NCBI GenBank assembly: GCA_021372695.1
Contig: JAJFTY010000011.1
Coordinates: 10,942 to 74,941 of the forward strand
Reading direction: 5' to 3'
Length of the DNA stretch: 64,000 nt
Source: Deltaproteobacteria bacterium
GTDB lineage: Bacteria; Desulfobacterota; Syntrophia; Syntrophales; UBA5619
The number at the start of each line of letters is the position of its first letter. Position 1 is the stretch's first letter. Below are positions 6,743 through 14,701 of this stretch, one piece after another. The position numbers and the translations under genes were made by a program. The notes beneath the pieces were generated by a model. It made no database searches, was not told where the DNA came from, and saw only the letters and a list, made by a program, of their open reading frames with translations.

Positions 6743-8866
6743 ATGAGCACGAAAATACTTGATGATCGGATACGGCTGCTCTTCGAACCCCGTTCGGTTG
6801 CCGTGGTCGGTGCCTCGAAAGAGCCGGGGAAAATAGGTTTTGCGGTCCTTAAAAATATCCTCTCGGGCGGTTATCGGGGCACCATCTATCCGATCAATCC
6901 GTCCGGCGGCGAGATTGAGGGCATTCCTGTCCGGCGCTCGCTGCAGGAGGTGGATGACGAAATCGACGTCGCCGTGGTGACGATCCCGGCCCGCTTCGTC
7001 TTCGACTCCGTCAAGGAGTTGTGCCGGCAGAAGGCCAAAAACGCCATCATCATCTCGGCAGGGTTTTCCGAGATCGGCAATCTCGAAGAGGAACGAAAAA
7101 TCACGGACTACGCGACCGGGCATGGCATGCGCATCCTCGGTCCGAACGTCTTCGGGATCTACTCCTCTGCCTCGGCCATCAATGCGACCTTCGTTTCCGG
7201 CAACATCCCCCGCGGCAATCTGGCCATGATCACCCAGAGCGGCGCGCTGGGGCTGACGCTGGTGGGACAGGCCGCGGTGGAGAACATCGGCCTTTCCGCC
7301 ATGGTCTCCGTGGGCAACAAATCGGATATCGACGAATCGGATCTCCTCGCCTATCTGCAAGGCCATGACGACACGCACGCGATTCTCCTGTATATCGAGG
7401 GCGTCCGCAACGGCGAGAAATTCATCACGGCGCTGAAGAACACCACCCGCGTGAAGCCCGTCATCATCATCAAGTCCGGGCGCTCCCAGCGGGGGGCCAT
7501 GGCAGCGGCTTCCCATACCGGTTCGCTTGCCGGGTCCGACGGCCTCTTCGACGCCATCGCCCGCCAGTGCGGTGCCTTGCGCGCGGAAAGCACGAAAGAG
7601 GCCTTCAACTGGTGCAAATTCATCACCAGCAACACCCTCCCCCGCAGCGAGAGCACCGTGATCATCACCAACGGCGGAGGTGCGGGCGTGATGGCGACGG
7701 ACGCCTGCGAGAAATACGCCGTGCCCCTCTACGACGACGCCGAGGACCTCAAGCGGACCTTCACTCCCGTGATTCCAGCGATCGGTTCCGCGAAGAATCC
7801 CATCGATGTGACCGGGGGGGCGTCTCCGGAAAATTACAAAAAGGCCTTCGATGCGGCACTGCAATCCGATCACATCAACACCGTCATCGGCATCTATTGC
7901 GAAAACGCCACGTTCACCGCCGACCGTCTGAAAGAGATGGTCGAAACCAACGTACAACGCTTCCGCGATCACGGGAAACTCCTCCTCTTTTCCCTCCTGG
8001 GCGGAGAGCAGACGGACGGATACCTGGTGAATGCCCGCCGCCGCGGCATTCCCGTCGGAGACGACGTATACGATGTGGTTTCGACGCTGGGCGCGGTCTA
8101 CCGCTACTGCCGCTATGCCGGGAATTGCCCGGACGAGGACGCCGACGCGGCCATGGACTTTGCCGCCATCGATGCGATCGTGCAGAAGGCCGTCGCCGAT
8201 AAGCGCTATTTCCTGCTGGCCCACGAAGCCCAGCAGATCATGGAAATTGCCGATATCCCCGTTCCCCGGTCCATGAACGCCGCGACGCTGGAGGCGGCCA
8301 TGAAAGCGGCCGAGACGGTCGGCTATCCCGTCGCCATGAAGATCATCTCCAAGGATATCATCCACAAGAGCGATGCCGGGGGCATCGCGCTCGATCTGGA
8401 AAACCGCGACGAAATCATCGACGCCTATGAAGCGATCATGCGGAACTGCCGGGCGAACGTTCCCCACGCGTTGATCGAGGGCGTCTCGCTGTCCGAGATG
8501 GTCCGGCCGGGCGTCGAGATGATCATCGGCGCGCGCCGCGACGGCATCTTCGGGCCGACGATCATGGTCGGCCTCGGCGGGATCTACGTCGAGGTGATGA
8601 AAGATGTCGCTTTCCGAGCGCTTCCCCTGGATCGGCAGGAGATCCAGACGATGATCAAGGAAATCCGCGCTTATCCTCTGCTTCTGGGGGTACGCGGCGA
8701 GAAGATGAAAGACGTCAACAAACTTATTGAGGCGATCATCAAGATCGGTGCGATCATTCGCAGGTGCAAGGGCATTACGGACATCGAAATCAACCCCCTG
8801 GTCGTCTACGAACAAGGGGCTGGCGCCAAGGCGGTCGATGTGCGCATTCTTCTTTCCAAAGGCTAA
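6743..8866 (+). CDS. ADP-forming acyl-CoA (acetate-CoA) synthetase, fused alpha-beta
   Basis: This 707-residue protein joins the two halves of an NDP-forming acyl-CoA synthetase. A CoA-binding Rossmann domain (FEPRSVAVVGASKEPGKIGF, residues 13-32) is followed by succinyl-CoA-ligase-like domains with AASHTGSLAGSD, where His258 is the probable phosphohistidine, and by a C-terminal ATP-grasp domain (VAMKIISKDIIHKSDAGGI, IEINPLVVY). It would convert acyl-CoA, ADP and phosphate to the free acid, CoA and ATP, which is how many fermenters conserve energy. I chose the ATG at 6743 because the longer frame overlaps the dehydrogenase. Substrate could be acetyl-CoA or a branched or aromatic acyl-CoA. Confidence 0.9.
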   Translation: MSTKILDDRIRLLFEPRSVAVVGASKEPGKIGFAVLKNILSGGYRGTIYPINPSGGEIEGIPVRRSLQEVDDEIDVAVVTIPARFVFDSVKELCRQKAKNAIIISAGFSEIGNLEEERKITDYATGHGMRILGPNVFGIYSSASAINATFVSGNIPRGNLAMITQSGALGLTLVGQAAVENIGLSAMVSVGNKSDIDESDLLAYLQGHDDTHAILLYIEGVRNGEKFITALKNTTRVKPVIIIKSGRSQRGAMAAASHTGSLAGSDGLFDAIARQCGALRAESTKEAFNWCKFITSNTLPRSESTVIITNGGGAGVMATDACEKYAVPLYDDAEDLKRTFTPVIPAIGSAKNPIDVTGGASPENYKKAFDAALQSDHINTVIGIYCENATFTADRLKEMVETNVQRFRDHGKLLLFSLLGGEQTDGYLVNARRRGIPVGDDVYDVVSTLGAVYRYCRYAGNCPDEDADAAMDFAAIDAIVQKAVADKRYFLLAHEAQQIMEIADIPVPRSMNAATLEAAMKAAETVGYPVAMKIISKDIIHKSDAGGIALDLENRDEIIDAYEAIMRNCRANVPHALIEGVSLSEMVRPGVEMIIGARRDGIFGPTIMVGLGGIYVEVMKDVAFRALPLDRQEIQTMIKEIRAYPLLLGVRGEKMKDVNKLIEAIIKIGAIIRRCKGITDIEINPLVVYEQGAGAKAVDVRILLSKG

Positions 8867-8900
8867 GATACAACGGTGCTGGGAATCGGAGGTCACAGCA

Positions 8901-9932
8901 ATGAACAAATACGTCATCACGTCCATGCGTGCCAGTGCAGGGAAGACGAGCCTCATCATCGGTCTCGCCAAGGCACTGGGAGGGAAAGTCGGCTATATCA
9001 AACCATTCGGCGAGCGCCTGATCTATCGCAAGAAGAAACTTTGGGATTATGACGCCGCCCTCATCGTGAGCATCTTCCACACAAACGACGATCCCGAGGA
9101 CCTGAGCATCGGTTTCCACCCCGCGAAGCTCGCCTCCATGTTCGACGAAGCGACCACCCGGGAAAAGATCGGCGATTTACTCGAAACCGTCGGCAAGGGC
9201 AAGGAGATCTTCTTCATCGAGGCCGGCCGTGATATCACCTACGGAAGCGCCGTCCATCTGGATGCCTTTTCCTTGGCCGAGGACGCCGACGCCAAGCTCA
9301 TCGTCGTCGTGTCGGGAGACGAAAACCAGATACTGGATGATATCTCTTTTCTGAAACGTTGGGGCTATACCGCAAACAGCCGCTTTCAGGGCGTCATCAT
9401 CAACAAGGTTCCCAATATCGCGGAATTTGTAGAAATTTACCTTCCAAGGATCAAGGCGCTGGAGGTCCCCGTCCTGGGAATCCTCCCTTACGACGCCGAG
9501 CTTCAGCTTTTTACGGTCAGCTACCTGGCCGACCGCCTGTTCGCGAAAGTCATCGCCGGCGAATCCCAACTCGGCCGGCCCGTCAAGGGCATCATCATCG
9601 GTGCGATGTCGGCCGGTTCCGCCATGAAACTTCCCCTCTTCCAGGAGGAGCACCGGGTCGTCATCACGGGCGGTGACCGCAGCGACATGCTCGTCGTGGC
9701 CCTCGACAGCAGAGTATCGGCCGTCATTCTCACCAACAACATCATGCCGCCTGCGAACCTGGTCGCGAAGGCCGCGAAGCTCGAAATCCCGTTATTGCTC
9801 GTCGCGGGAGACACCTACACGGTTGCCAAGCAGATCGACTCCCTGGAGCCGCTGCTCACCAATAACGATACCGACAAGATCGCCCTCATCGAACAATTGG
9901 TCGGCGCTCATGTCCAGTTGAAGGAATTATGA
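8901..9932 (+). CDS. AAA_26/DRTGG domain protein (phosphotransacetylase N-terminal-like)
   Basis: The 343-residue protein starts with a dethiobiotin-synthetase-like P-loop NTPase domain (residues 1-210; SMRASAGKTSLIIGLAKALG) and ends with a DRTGG domain (about 215-320; VVITGGDRSDMLVVALD). This matches the N-terminal regulatory part of long phosphotransacetylases, but the catalytic acetyltransferase domain is absent. It starts 34 bp after the ADP-forming synthetase behind a GGAGGT-type Shine-Dalgarno, so they form an operon. Stand-alone proteins of this kind are seen beside ADP-forming synthetases in other anaerobes; a sensor or allosteric role is a guess. Confidence 0.8.
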   Translation: MNKYVITSMRASAGKTSLIIGLAKALGGKVGYIKPFGERLIYRKKKLWDYDAALIVSIFHTNDDPEDLSIGFHPAKLASMFDEATTREKIGDLLETVGKGKEIFFIEAGRDITYGSAVHLDAFSLAEDADAKLIVVVSGDENQILDDISFLKRWGYTANSRFQGVIINKVPNIAEFVEIYLPRIKALEVPVLGILPYDAELQLFTVSYLADRLFAKVIAGESQLGRPVKGIIIGAMSAGSAMKLPLFQEEHRVVITGGDRSDMLVVALDSRVSAVILTNNIMPPANLVAKAAKLEIPLLLVAGDTYTVAKQIDSLEPLLTNNDTDKIALIEQLVGAHVQLKEL

Positions 9933-9966
9933 TTCGGCAGTGAAGGATTGAAATCGCCGGGCGCGC

Positions 9967-10221
9967 CTACTTGATCAGCGCCTGCAGCGCCTTCCAGTTC
10001 ACCCCTTCCAGGACCTTGGAGGTCAGGGAGGGGTCGCCCGCCACGGCCACGATTACGGTCTGCGCCTTGGTGTGGGGCAGTCTGGCCTTCGCGGCCTCGT
10101 AGACGACCTGGCTGTTCTCGGTTTTCCTCTTCCAGGGGCCGACCATGACGATAATGCGGCTCTGAACCTTTCCCTCGGGGTCCCGGTAGGGGTAGGCGGG
10201 CGGAACCCGCCTCGATTCACG
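9967..10221 (-). pseudogene. Coding-like remnant, in frame after the amber stop of the nitronate monooxygenase gene
   Basis: These 84 sense codons have very high G/C at third positions, as real genes here do, and end at TAG. They are in the same frame as the upstream monooxygenase gene and separated from it only by its TAG at 10222-10224. There is no proper start; an internal ATG at 10146 would give 59 residues (MVGPWKRKTENSQVVYEAAK...) without a Shine-Dalgarno. I do not recognise the family. Most likely it is the tail of a lost gene, or a former C-terminal extension cut off by a nonsense change. A short live gene is possible. Confidence 0.45.
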
Positions 10222-11259
10222 CTACGCAATCTGCTTTTCCATGCGTTCGCAGACCGCCTTTGCCTCGGAAACGATCCGTTCGACCACCTCTTTCACCGTC
10301 GGCTGGTCGCGGAGGAGCCCCATCACCTGTCCCACGGGCAGGATCCCCTTGTCCAGATCGCCCTCCTCGGTGGCCAGGCGGAAGGCCTTGAAGCCGTTGG
10401 CCATGAAGGCGAGCTGGCGGGCGTTCTTCCAGCCCGAGGCCATGACCCCCAGGCAGAGCTTCAGGTAGGGGACGTGGAGCTGGGCTGCGATCTCCCGGGA
10501 GTTGGAGAAGGCCGCGAGCAGGTCCAGCCCGCGCCGCTCCGCCTTGATGGCCGTGTCGGTCTTCATGACCCGGCAGGGGATTCCGTCGATCCGCGGCGAG
10601 GCGATCGTGTCGGTGACCTCCTTCTCGATGGAGAGCCGCTTGAAGTTCTCGTGGAGCGGGCTCTCCTTCGTGGTCATGAAGCGGGTCCCCATCGCGATCC
10701 CCTCGGCGCCCAGGGCCAGGGCTGCGGCCAGCCCTCGTCCGTCAGCGAAGCCGCCCGCCGCGATGACCGGAATCTTCACGGCGTCGACCAGGCTCGGGAC
10801 CAGGACGAGCGAGGTCACGGCCTCGCCGTGGGCCGCCGCTTCGTGGCCGGTCGCGATCACGCCGTCCGCCCCGTACTCCTCGGCGCGCCTGGCATGGCGG
10901 GCGTTGACCACGGTCGCGATCACCTTGCCGCCGTACTCGTGGGCCCCCTTGACGATCCAGTCGCCCTTGCCGAGCGCAAAGTTGATGACCGGAACCTTCT
11001 CCGCCAACATCACCTTGGCGTTTTCCGCGCCGCCCGGGATGAGGAGCGTGGCGTTGCAGCCGAAGGGCTTGTCGGTAAGGCTGCGGATCTCCTGGATCGC
11101 CTTGCGCGTCTGCTCCGCGTCGAAGGGGCCGGTGGCCAGGATGCCCAGCCCTCCGGCATTGGAGACGGCCGCCACCATCTTCGGAACGCTGATCCAGCTC
11201 ATGCCGGAGAGGAGGATGGGATATTCGATGCCGAAAAGCTCGGTGATGCGTGTCTTCAT
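10222..11259 (-). CDS. Nitronate monooxygenase / FabK-like FMN TIM-barrel enzyme
   Basis: The 345-residue protein is an FMN-binding TIM barrel of the 2-nitropropane dioxygenase (NMO/FabK) family. Signatures include IEYPILLSGMSWIS at the N-terminus, GADGVIATGHEAAAHGE with the conserved His region, and IPVIAAGGFADGRGLAAALA plus GAEGIAMGTRF for phosphate binding. In anaerobes these enzymes more often act as enoyl reductases or uncharacterised acyl-CoA-linked oxidoreductases than as nitronate oxidases, and the acyl-CoA neighbours fit that. The start at 11259 has a GGGAGG Shine-Dalgarno 6 bp upstream. The specific reaction is not determinable. Confidence 0.85.
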   Translation of the reverse strand: MKTRITELFGIEYPILLSGMSWISVPKMVAAVSNAGGLGILATGPFDAEQTRKAIQEIRSLTDKPFGCNATLLIPGGAENAKVMLAEKVPVINFALGKGDWIVKGAHEYGGKVIATVVNARHARRAEEYGADGVIATGHEAAAHGEAVTSLVLVPSLVDAVKIPVIAAGGFADGRGLAAALALGAEGIAMGTRFMTTKESPLHENFKRLSIEKEVTDTIASPRIDGIPCRVMKTDTAIKAERRGLDLLAAFSNSREIAAQLHVPYLKLCLGVMASGWKNARQLAFMANGFKAFRLATEEGDLDKGILPVGQVMGLLRDQPTVKEVVERIVSEAKAVCERMEKQIA

Positions 11260-11326
11260 GAAGGACCTCCCTCGGTTCATTCAATATTGACGGACTCGTG
11301 AAAATCCAAAAGCTCGTGCCCCCTAC

Positions 11327-11357
11327 CCCTCCCCTTCATCCCCTCCGCAAGGGGAGG
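11327..11357 (+). repeat. GGGGAGG-rich palindromic repeat, copy A
   Basis: The 31-bp word built of CCCTCCCCTTCATCCCCTCC plus a GCAAGGGGAGG tail recurs, reverse-complemented and with one mismatch, at 13996-14027. Its two ends are complementary (CCTCCCC/GGGGAGG), so it can fold into a hairpin. It lies 5' of the monooxygenase gene. Confidence 0.75.
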
Positions 11358-11393
11358 AAGAAAGGGTTAGGTCAATCCCTCCGTTTCTTGATT

Positions 11394-11418
11394 CCCTCCC
11401 CCTTTTGACGGGGGAGGG
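11394..11418. repeat. Perfect 9-bp inverted repeat
   Basis: CCCTCCCCC and GGGGGAGGG pair around a 7-base TTTTGAC loop. It lies between the second acyl-CoA dehydrogenase stop and the monooxygenase start, 48 bp past that stop. On the minus strand it is a strong GC hairpin but has no U-run, so a terminator role is uncertain. Confidence 0.6.
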
Positions 11419-11465
11419 TCAGGGTGGGGGTGAAAGAAATAGGACGCTGTCCCTATTTATTCTGT

Positions 11466-12608
11466 TTACCGGGCCTGGAGGTAGCGGCCGATCGTCATGA
11501 TCTCCGCCTCCTTGGTCCCCTCGTAGAGCTCCAGGATCTTCGCGTCGCGGTACCACTTCGAGACGGGGTACTCTTCGACGTATCCATAGCCCCCGTGGAG
11601 CTCGACGGCGTAGTTGGCGCAGAACACCGCGGTCGCGCCGCCGAAGAACTTCGCCATGGCCGCGAGGGTGTAGTCGGGGCGGCCCACGTCGATCAGCCAC
11701 GCCGCCTTGTAGACCAGGCCGCGGAGCGCCTCGATCTGGATCGCCATCTCGGTCAGTTTCTTCTGGGTGAGCTGGTAGGCGCCCAGCGGCTGTCCGAAGG
11801 CGGTCCGCTCCTTGACGTACTTGATGCTCGTTTCGAGACACGCTTCCGACAGGCCCAGAGCCTGGGCCGCGACCATGACACGGGTCGTATCGAAGAAGTG
11901 CATCAGCTCGCGGAAGCCGTTCCCCTCCCTGCCGACGAGGTTCGCCTGCGGAACCCGGACGTCCTCGAGGGCGATCTCCGCCGTGTCGGAGGCGCGGATC
12001 CCCAGCTTCCCGTGGATCTTGTTCCGGGTGACCCCTTTGGCGTCCGCCGGTACGATGATCAGGCTGAAGCTGTTGTGCTTCTTCTCCTCGGGGTTCGTGA
12101 TGCACTGGGCCACCATGAAGTCGCAGACCGTGCCGTTGGTGATGAACATCTTGTTGCCATTGATCACGTAGTCGCTGCCGTCCTTGACGGCCCGTGTCTT
12201 GTAGCCGGCAACGTCGGTGCCGGCGTTGGGCTCCGTGAAGGCCCCGGCGCTCACCTGCTCCCCGGCGCAGATCGGCGGAAGGTACTTCTTCTTCTGCTCC
12301 TCGGAACCGTACTGAAAGATCGCCTCGCAGCCGAAGGTCGCTGCCGTCACGTTGAGGGCGATCCCCATGTCCACCTTGGAGAGCTCCTCGGTGATGATGG
12401 CGTTCCCCAGGATTCCCGCGCCGCAGCCGCCGTACTCCTCGGGGAGCCATGCCCCGACCAGCCCCTGGGCCGCCGCCTTCTTCCGGACCTCCGCCGTGTA
12501 TTTCTCTCCCTCGTCGCTCTCCTGGGAAACGGGGGTGAAAGTGCCTTTGGCGAACTTGTAGGCCATGTCCTGCAGCATCTTTTGCTCTTCGGTGAGTTCA
12601 AAATCCAT
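11466..12608 (-). CDS. Acyl-CoA dehydrogenase (second, distinct paralogue)
   Basis: The 380-residue flavoprotein begins MDFELTEEQKMLQDMAYKFA and carries GAFTEPNAGTDVAGYKTRAV, MFITNGTVCDFMV, and the C-terminal ELYEGTKEAEIMTIGRYL with the expected catalytic Glu region. It differs clearly from the dehydrogenase at 5575-6723, so the two should act on different acyl-CoAs. The start ATG at 12608 follows GGGGACG; the longer frame up to 12719 reads into a perfect inverted repeat and is rejected. It lies downstream of the 3-hydroxyacyl-CoA dehydrogenase gene on the same strand, which suggests one beta-oxidation-type operon. Confidence 0.92.
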   Translation of the reverse strand: MDFELTEEQKMLQDMAYKFAKGTFTPVSQESDEGEKYTAEVRKKAAAQGLVGAWLPEEYGGCGAGILGNAIITEELSKVDMGIALNVTAATFGCEAIFQYGSEEQKKKYLPPICAGEQVSAGAFTEPNAGTDVAGYKTRAVKDGSDYVINGNKMFITNGTVCDFMVAQCITNPEEKKHNSFSLIIVPADAKGVTRNKIHGKLGIRASDTAEIALEDVRVPQANLVGREGNGFRELMHFFDTTRVMVAAQALGLSEACLETSIKYVKERTAFGQPLGAYQLTQKKLTEMAIQIEALRGLVYKAAWLIDVGRPDYTLAAMAKFFGGATAVFCANYAVELHGGYGYVEEYPVSKWYRDAKILELYEGTKEAEIMTIGRYLQAR

Positions 12609-12669
12609 CGTTCGTCCCCTCCATTCTGGCTGAAATTCCCTTGAATGCCCTGGAACGGCGAAACGGCAG

Positions 12670-12713
12670 GATGGGTCGATCCGCAGGCACATCGCCCCGC
12701 GGATCGACCCATC
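12670..12713. repeat. Perfect 15-bp inverted repeat between hbd and acyl-CoA dehydrogenase
   Basis: GATGGGTCGATCCGC (12670-12684) pairs perfectly with GCGGATCGACCCATC (12699-12713) around a 14-base loop. It starts 8 bp after the stop of the 3-hydroxyacyl-CoA dehydrogenase gene and lies 62 bp before the next start. In RNA it would form a strong hairpin, suited to 3'-end protection or partial termination; no U-run follows. Confidence 0.7.
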
Positions 12714-12721
12714 GCTCATCC

Positions 12722-13579
12722 CTATTTCGCCGGATACTCGTAGACCCCCTTGCCGGACTTGCAGCCGAGGCGGCCGGCCCGGACAAGCTGAACCAGCAGG
12801 GGCGCGGGGCGGTACTTGTCGCCCAGTTCCCGATGCAGCCCCTCGATCACATGCAGCAGCGTATCGTTTCCGATCAGGTCCGCGAGCGCCAGCGGCCCGA
12901 TGGGATGATTGCAGCCAAGGATCATCCCCTTGTCGATGTCCTCGGGCGATGCCAGCCCATCGCTGAGCACGAAGAAGGCCTCATTGATCATGGAGCAGAG
13001 CACCCGGTTCACGACAAAGGCCGGTGCCTCCTTCACGACGATGCACTCCTTGCCGATCTTCTCGCCCCAGGCCTTGGCGACCGCCAGGGTCTCGTCCGAG
13101 GTCTGGAAGCCGCGGATGATCTCCAGCAGGCGCATCACCGGAACCGGGTTGAAGAAGTGGGTCCCGATGAAGCGGTCCGGCCTCTTGGTGATCGCCGCCA
13201 TCTCGGTGATGCTGAGGCCGGAGGTGTTGGTGAAGAAGAGGCAATGCCCCGGGACGACCTCCTCCAGCTCCGCGTAGACCTTCTTCTTGACCGCCATCAC
13301 CTCGACCACCACCTCCACGACCACGTCCGCGTCGCCCGCCGCCGCCTTCAGGTCGAGGGTCGGCCGGATCCGCGCCAGGATGGCATCTATGTCCGCCTGG
13401 CTCAGCGCCCCCTTCTTGAGGCCACGCTCCAGGTTCTTCCGGATCGTGTTCATCCCGCCGTCGATGAAGCGCTGCTCGATGTCCCGCATCGCCACCTGGA
13501 ACCCGGCCTGCGCGCAGACCTGAGCAATCCCGCTTCCCATCAATCCCGCACCCAAAACGCAAACCTTTTTGATCTCCAT
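12722..13579 (-). CDS. 3-hydroxyacyl-CoA (3-hydroxybutyryl-CoA) dehydrogenase
   Basis: The 285-residue protein has an N-terminal NAD-binding Rossmann domain (VCVLGAGLMGSGIAQVCAQA, residues 6-25) and a C-terminal helical dimerisation domain. The catalytic region reads GTHFFNPVPVMRLLEI (His near residue 138), followed by NRVLCSMINEAF and GCNHPIGPLALADLIG. It oxidises 3-hydroxyacyl-CoA to 3-oxoacyl-CoA with NAD. It is likely the first gene of a minus-strand operon with the acyl-CoA dehydrogenase and possibly the monooxygenase. A GGAG-containing Shine-Dalgarno precedes the ATG. Thiolase and hydratase genes are not in the window. Confidence 0.93.
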   Translation of the reverse strand: MEIKKVCVLGAGLMGSGIAQVCAQAGFQVAMRDIEQRFIDGGMNTIRKNLERGLKKGALSQADIDAILARIRPTLDLKAAAGDADVVVEVVVEVMAVKKKVYAELEEVVPGHCLFFTNTSGLSITEMAAITKRPDRFIGTHFFNPVPVMRLLEIIRGFQTSDETLAVAKAWGEKIGKECIVVKEAPAFVVNRVLCSMINEAFFVLSDGLASPEDIDKGMILGCNHPIGPLALADLIGNDTLLHVIEGLHRELGDKYRPAPLLVQLVRAGRLGCKSGKGVYEYPAK

Positions 13580-14037
13580 CCCGACGCTCCTTTCTGAGTG
13601 TCATTGCGGCCCGAAGCCGCTTCGCTGTGCGGCAGGGGAGCCCTTCGCCGGCGGCCTGCGTTGCCCGAGATGCGGTGCAAGCCCGCCGAACCTGACTTTA
13701 ACGGGCGTCATGCCCGTCCCTGCCGAAAACCCCAGACGGGCCGCCCCCGCACCGTGCGGAAAGGGCCGGCCCCTCGCTGTCCTTTTCGATTTATAATTGA
13801 AGCCTGATTTGGTATAGTGCTGCCGGAATGAACCGCGGTCAATAGCTGACCGGGTGGTCATATACCATATCCGCCCCCGGACGGCAACGATTTCTGCAAA
13901 CCGCTTCACCGGCAATTTTGCCGTCTGCCGGGAAGGGATGAATCCCGGCAAATTTCCTTCCCTCGCGGGGGGGGGGGATAAATCCGACAAATTTTCCCTC
14001 CCCTCGCGGAGGGGATGAAGGGGAGGGAATCCGGCAG
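13580..14037. other. Repeat-rich divergent intergenic region
   Basis: Between the divergent dehydrogenase and NYN nuclease genes lie 458 bp without a credible gene. The right half holds three degenerate copies of CCGRCAAWTTT (13909, 13945 and 13984, spaced 36 and 39 bp), an 11-base G tract (13967-13977) and the GGGGAGG palindrome copy B. The GGGGAGGG at its end provides the Shine-Dalgarno of the NYN gene. No obvious sigma-70 promoter was seen for either gene. Confidence 0.55.
13996..14027 (-). repeat. GGGGAGG-rich palindromic repeat, copy B
   Basis: This is the reverse complement of the element at 11327-11357, with one mismatch over 31 bp. Its right end GGGGAGGG (14020-14027) lies 10 bp before the NYN gene ATG and is the best ribosome binding site for that gene. 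Confidence 0.75.
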
Positions 14038-14565
14038 ATGCATATCATCGTGGACGGCTACAACCTCATCCGGCAATCGGACACCTTCCGGCAATCCGAG
14101 AGGAAAAGCCTGGAAGAGGGGCGAAATGCGCTGGTCCGAAGCCTGGCCGGCTACCGGAAGCTCCGGGGGCATCGGATCACCGTGGTCTTCGACGGCTGGG
14201 TGGGAGGCTCGCCGGCGGAGGAGAGGGACCTCGCGGGCGGGGTTGCGATCATCTATTCCCGCCTGGGCGAGAAGGCCGATGAGGTGATCAAGAGGCTGCT
14301 GGAGAAGGGTGACGAGGAGATTCTGGTCGTCACCTCGGACCGGGAGATCGCCACATTTGCGGTCCGCCGCGGCAAGACGGCCATCTCATCGGTCGAGTTC
14401 GACCGACTGCTGGAACGGAACGCGACGGGATCTTCGCCGGTGGAAGACTCCGGCGACGGAAGGGACGACGAGGACGAAGACCGGACCGGCCTGAAAGGAA
14501 AGGGGCCTGCCCGGCGGCTCTCCAAGCAGAAGCGCGCTGCGCTGGCCCGCTTCAGGAAACTCTGA
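14038..14565 (+). CDS. NYN domain protein (YacP-like predicted nuclease)
   Basis: The 175-residue protein has a PIN-like NYN fold: MHIIVDGYNLIRQSD carries the first catalytic Asp, VVFDGWVGG the second acidic site, and VVTSDREIATFA the third (residues 101-112). The domain ends near residue 130; the rest is charged and low in complexity. YacP/Rae1-type proteins cleave mRNA on the ribosome in Bacillus, so ribonuclease activity is likely by family. It lies next to holA on the opposite strand, and an inverted-end repeat begins directly after its stop codon. Confidence 0.82.
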   Translation: MHIIVDGYNLIRQSDTFRQSERKSLEEGRNALVRSLAGYRKLRGHRITVVFDGWVGGSPAEERDLAGGVAIIYSRLGEKADEVIKRLLEKGDEEILVVTSDREIATFAVRRGKTAISSVEFDRLLERNATGSSPVEDSGDGRDDEDEDRTGLKGKGPARRLSKQKRAALARFRKL

Positions 14566-14689
14566 TTTCGATCCCATATCAAAGCGCTATCTTTGTTGGC
14601 TTCGTCATCGGCTCCTCGACGTACTTTTTGTGTACGCCTGCGTCGCCTCTTCCTCGCGCCTCGACATCATCTTTGATCTGGGATCGGAA
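14566..14689. repeat. 124-bp element with inverted ends (first of two)
   Basis: The ends pair over 19 bp with two mismatches (TTTCGATCCCATATCAAAG at 14566 and its near-complement ending at 14689). The centre carries GACGTACTTTTTGTGTACGCC, itself an imperfect palindrome. The same plan, inverted ends with a central GTAC...GTAC pair, is seen at 63702-63829. The element begins at the base after the NYN gene stop and ends 13 bp before the holA stop, so it sits between convergent genes. Confidence 0.65.
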
Positions 14690-14701
14690 TTGTACCTTTT
14701 T

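Noticed and set aside
10222..10224. Amber codon as pyrrolysine or programmed readthrough
   Set aside because: TAG is an ordinary stop in this window (acyl-CoA dehydrogenase, hydrogenase, TRAP permease, tolC and murA genes), and the monooxygenase already has its normal family length.
13905..14027. CRISPR array
   Set aside because: Only three short degenerate units with no uniform spacers and no cas genes nearby.
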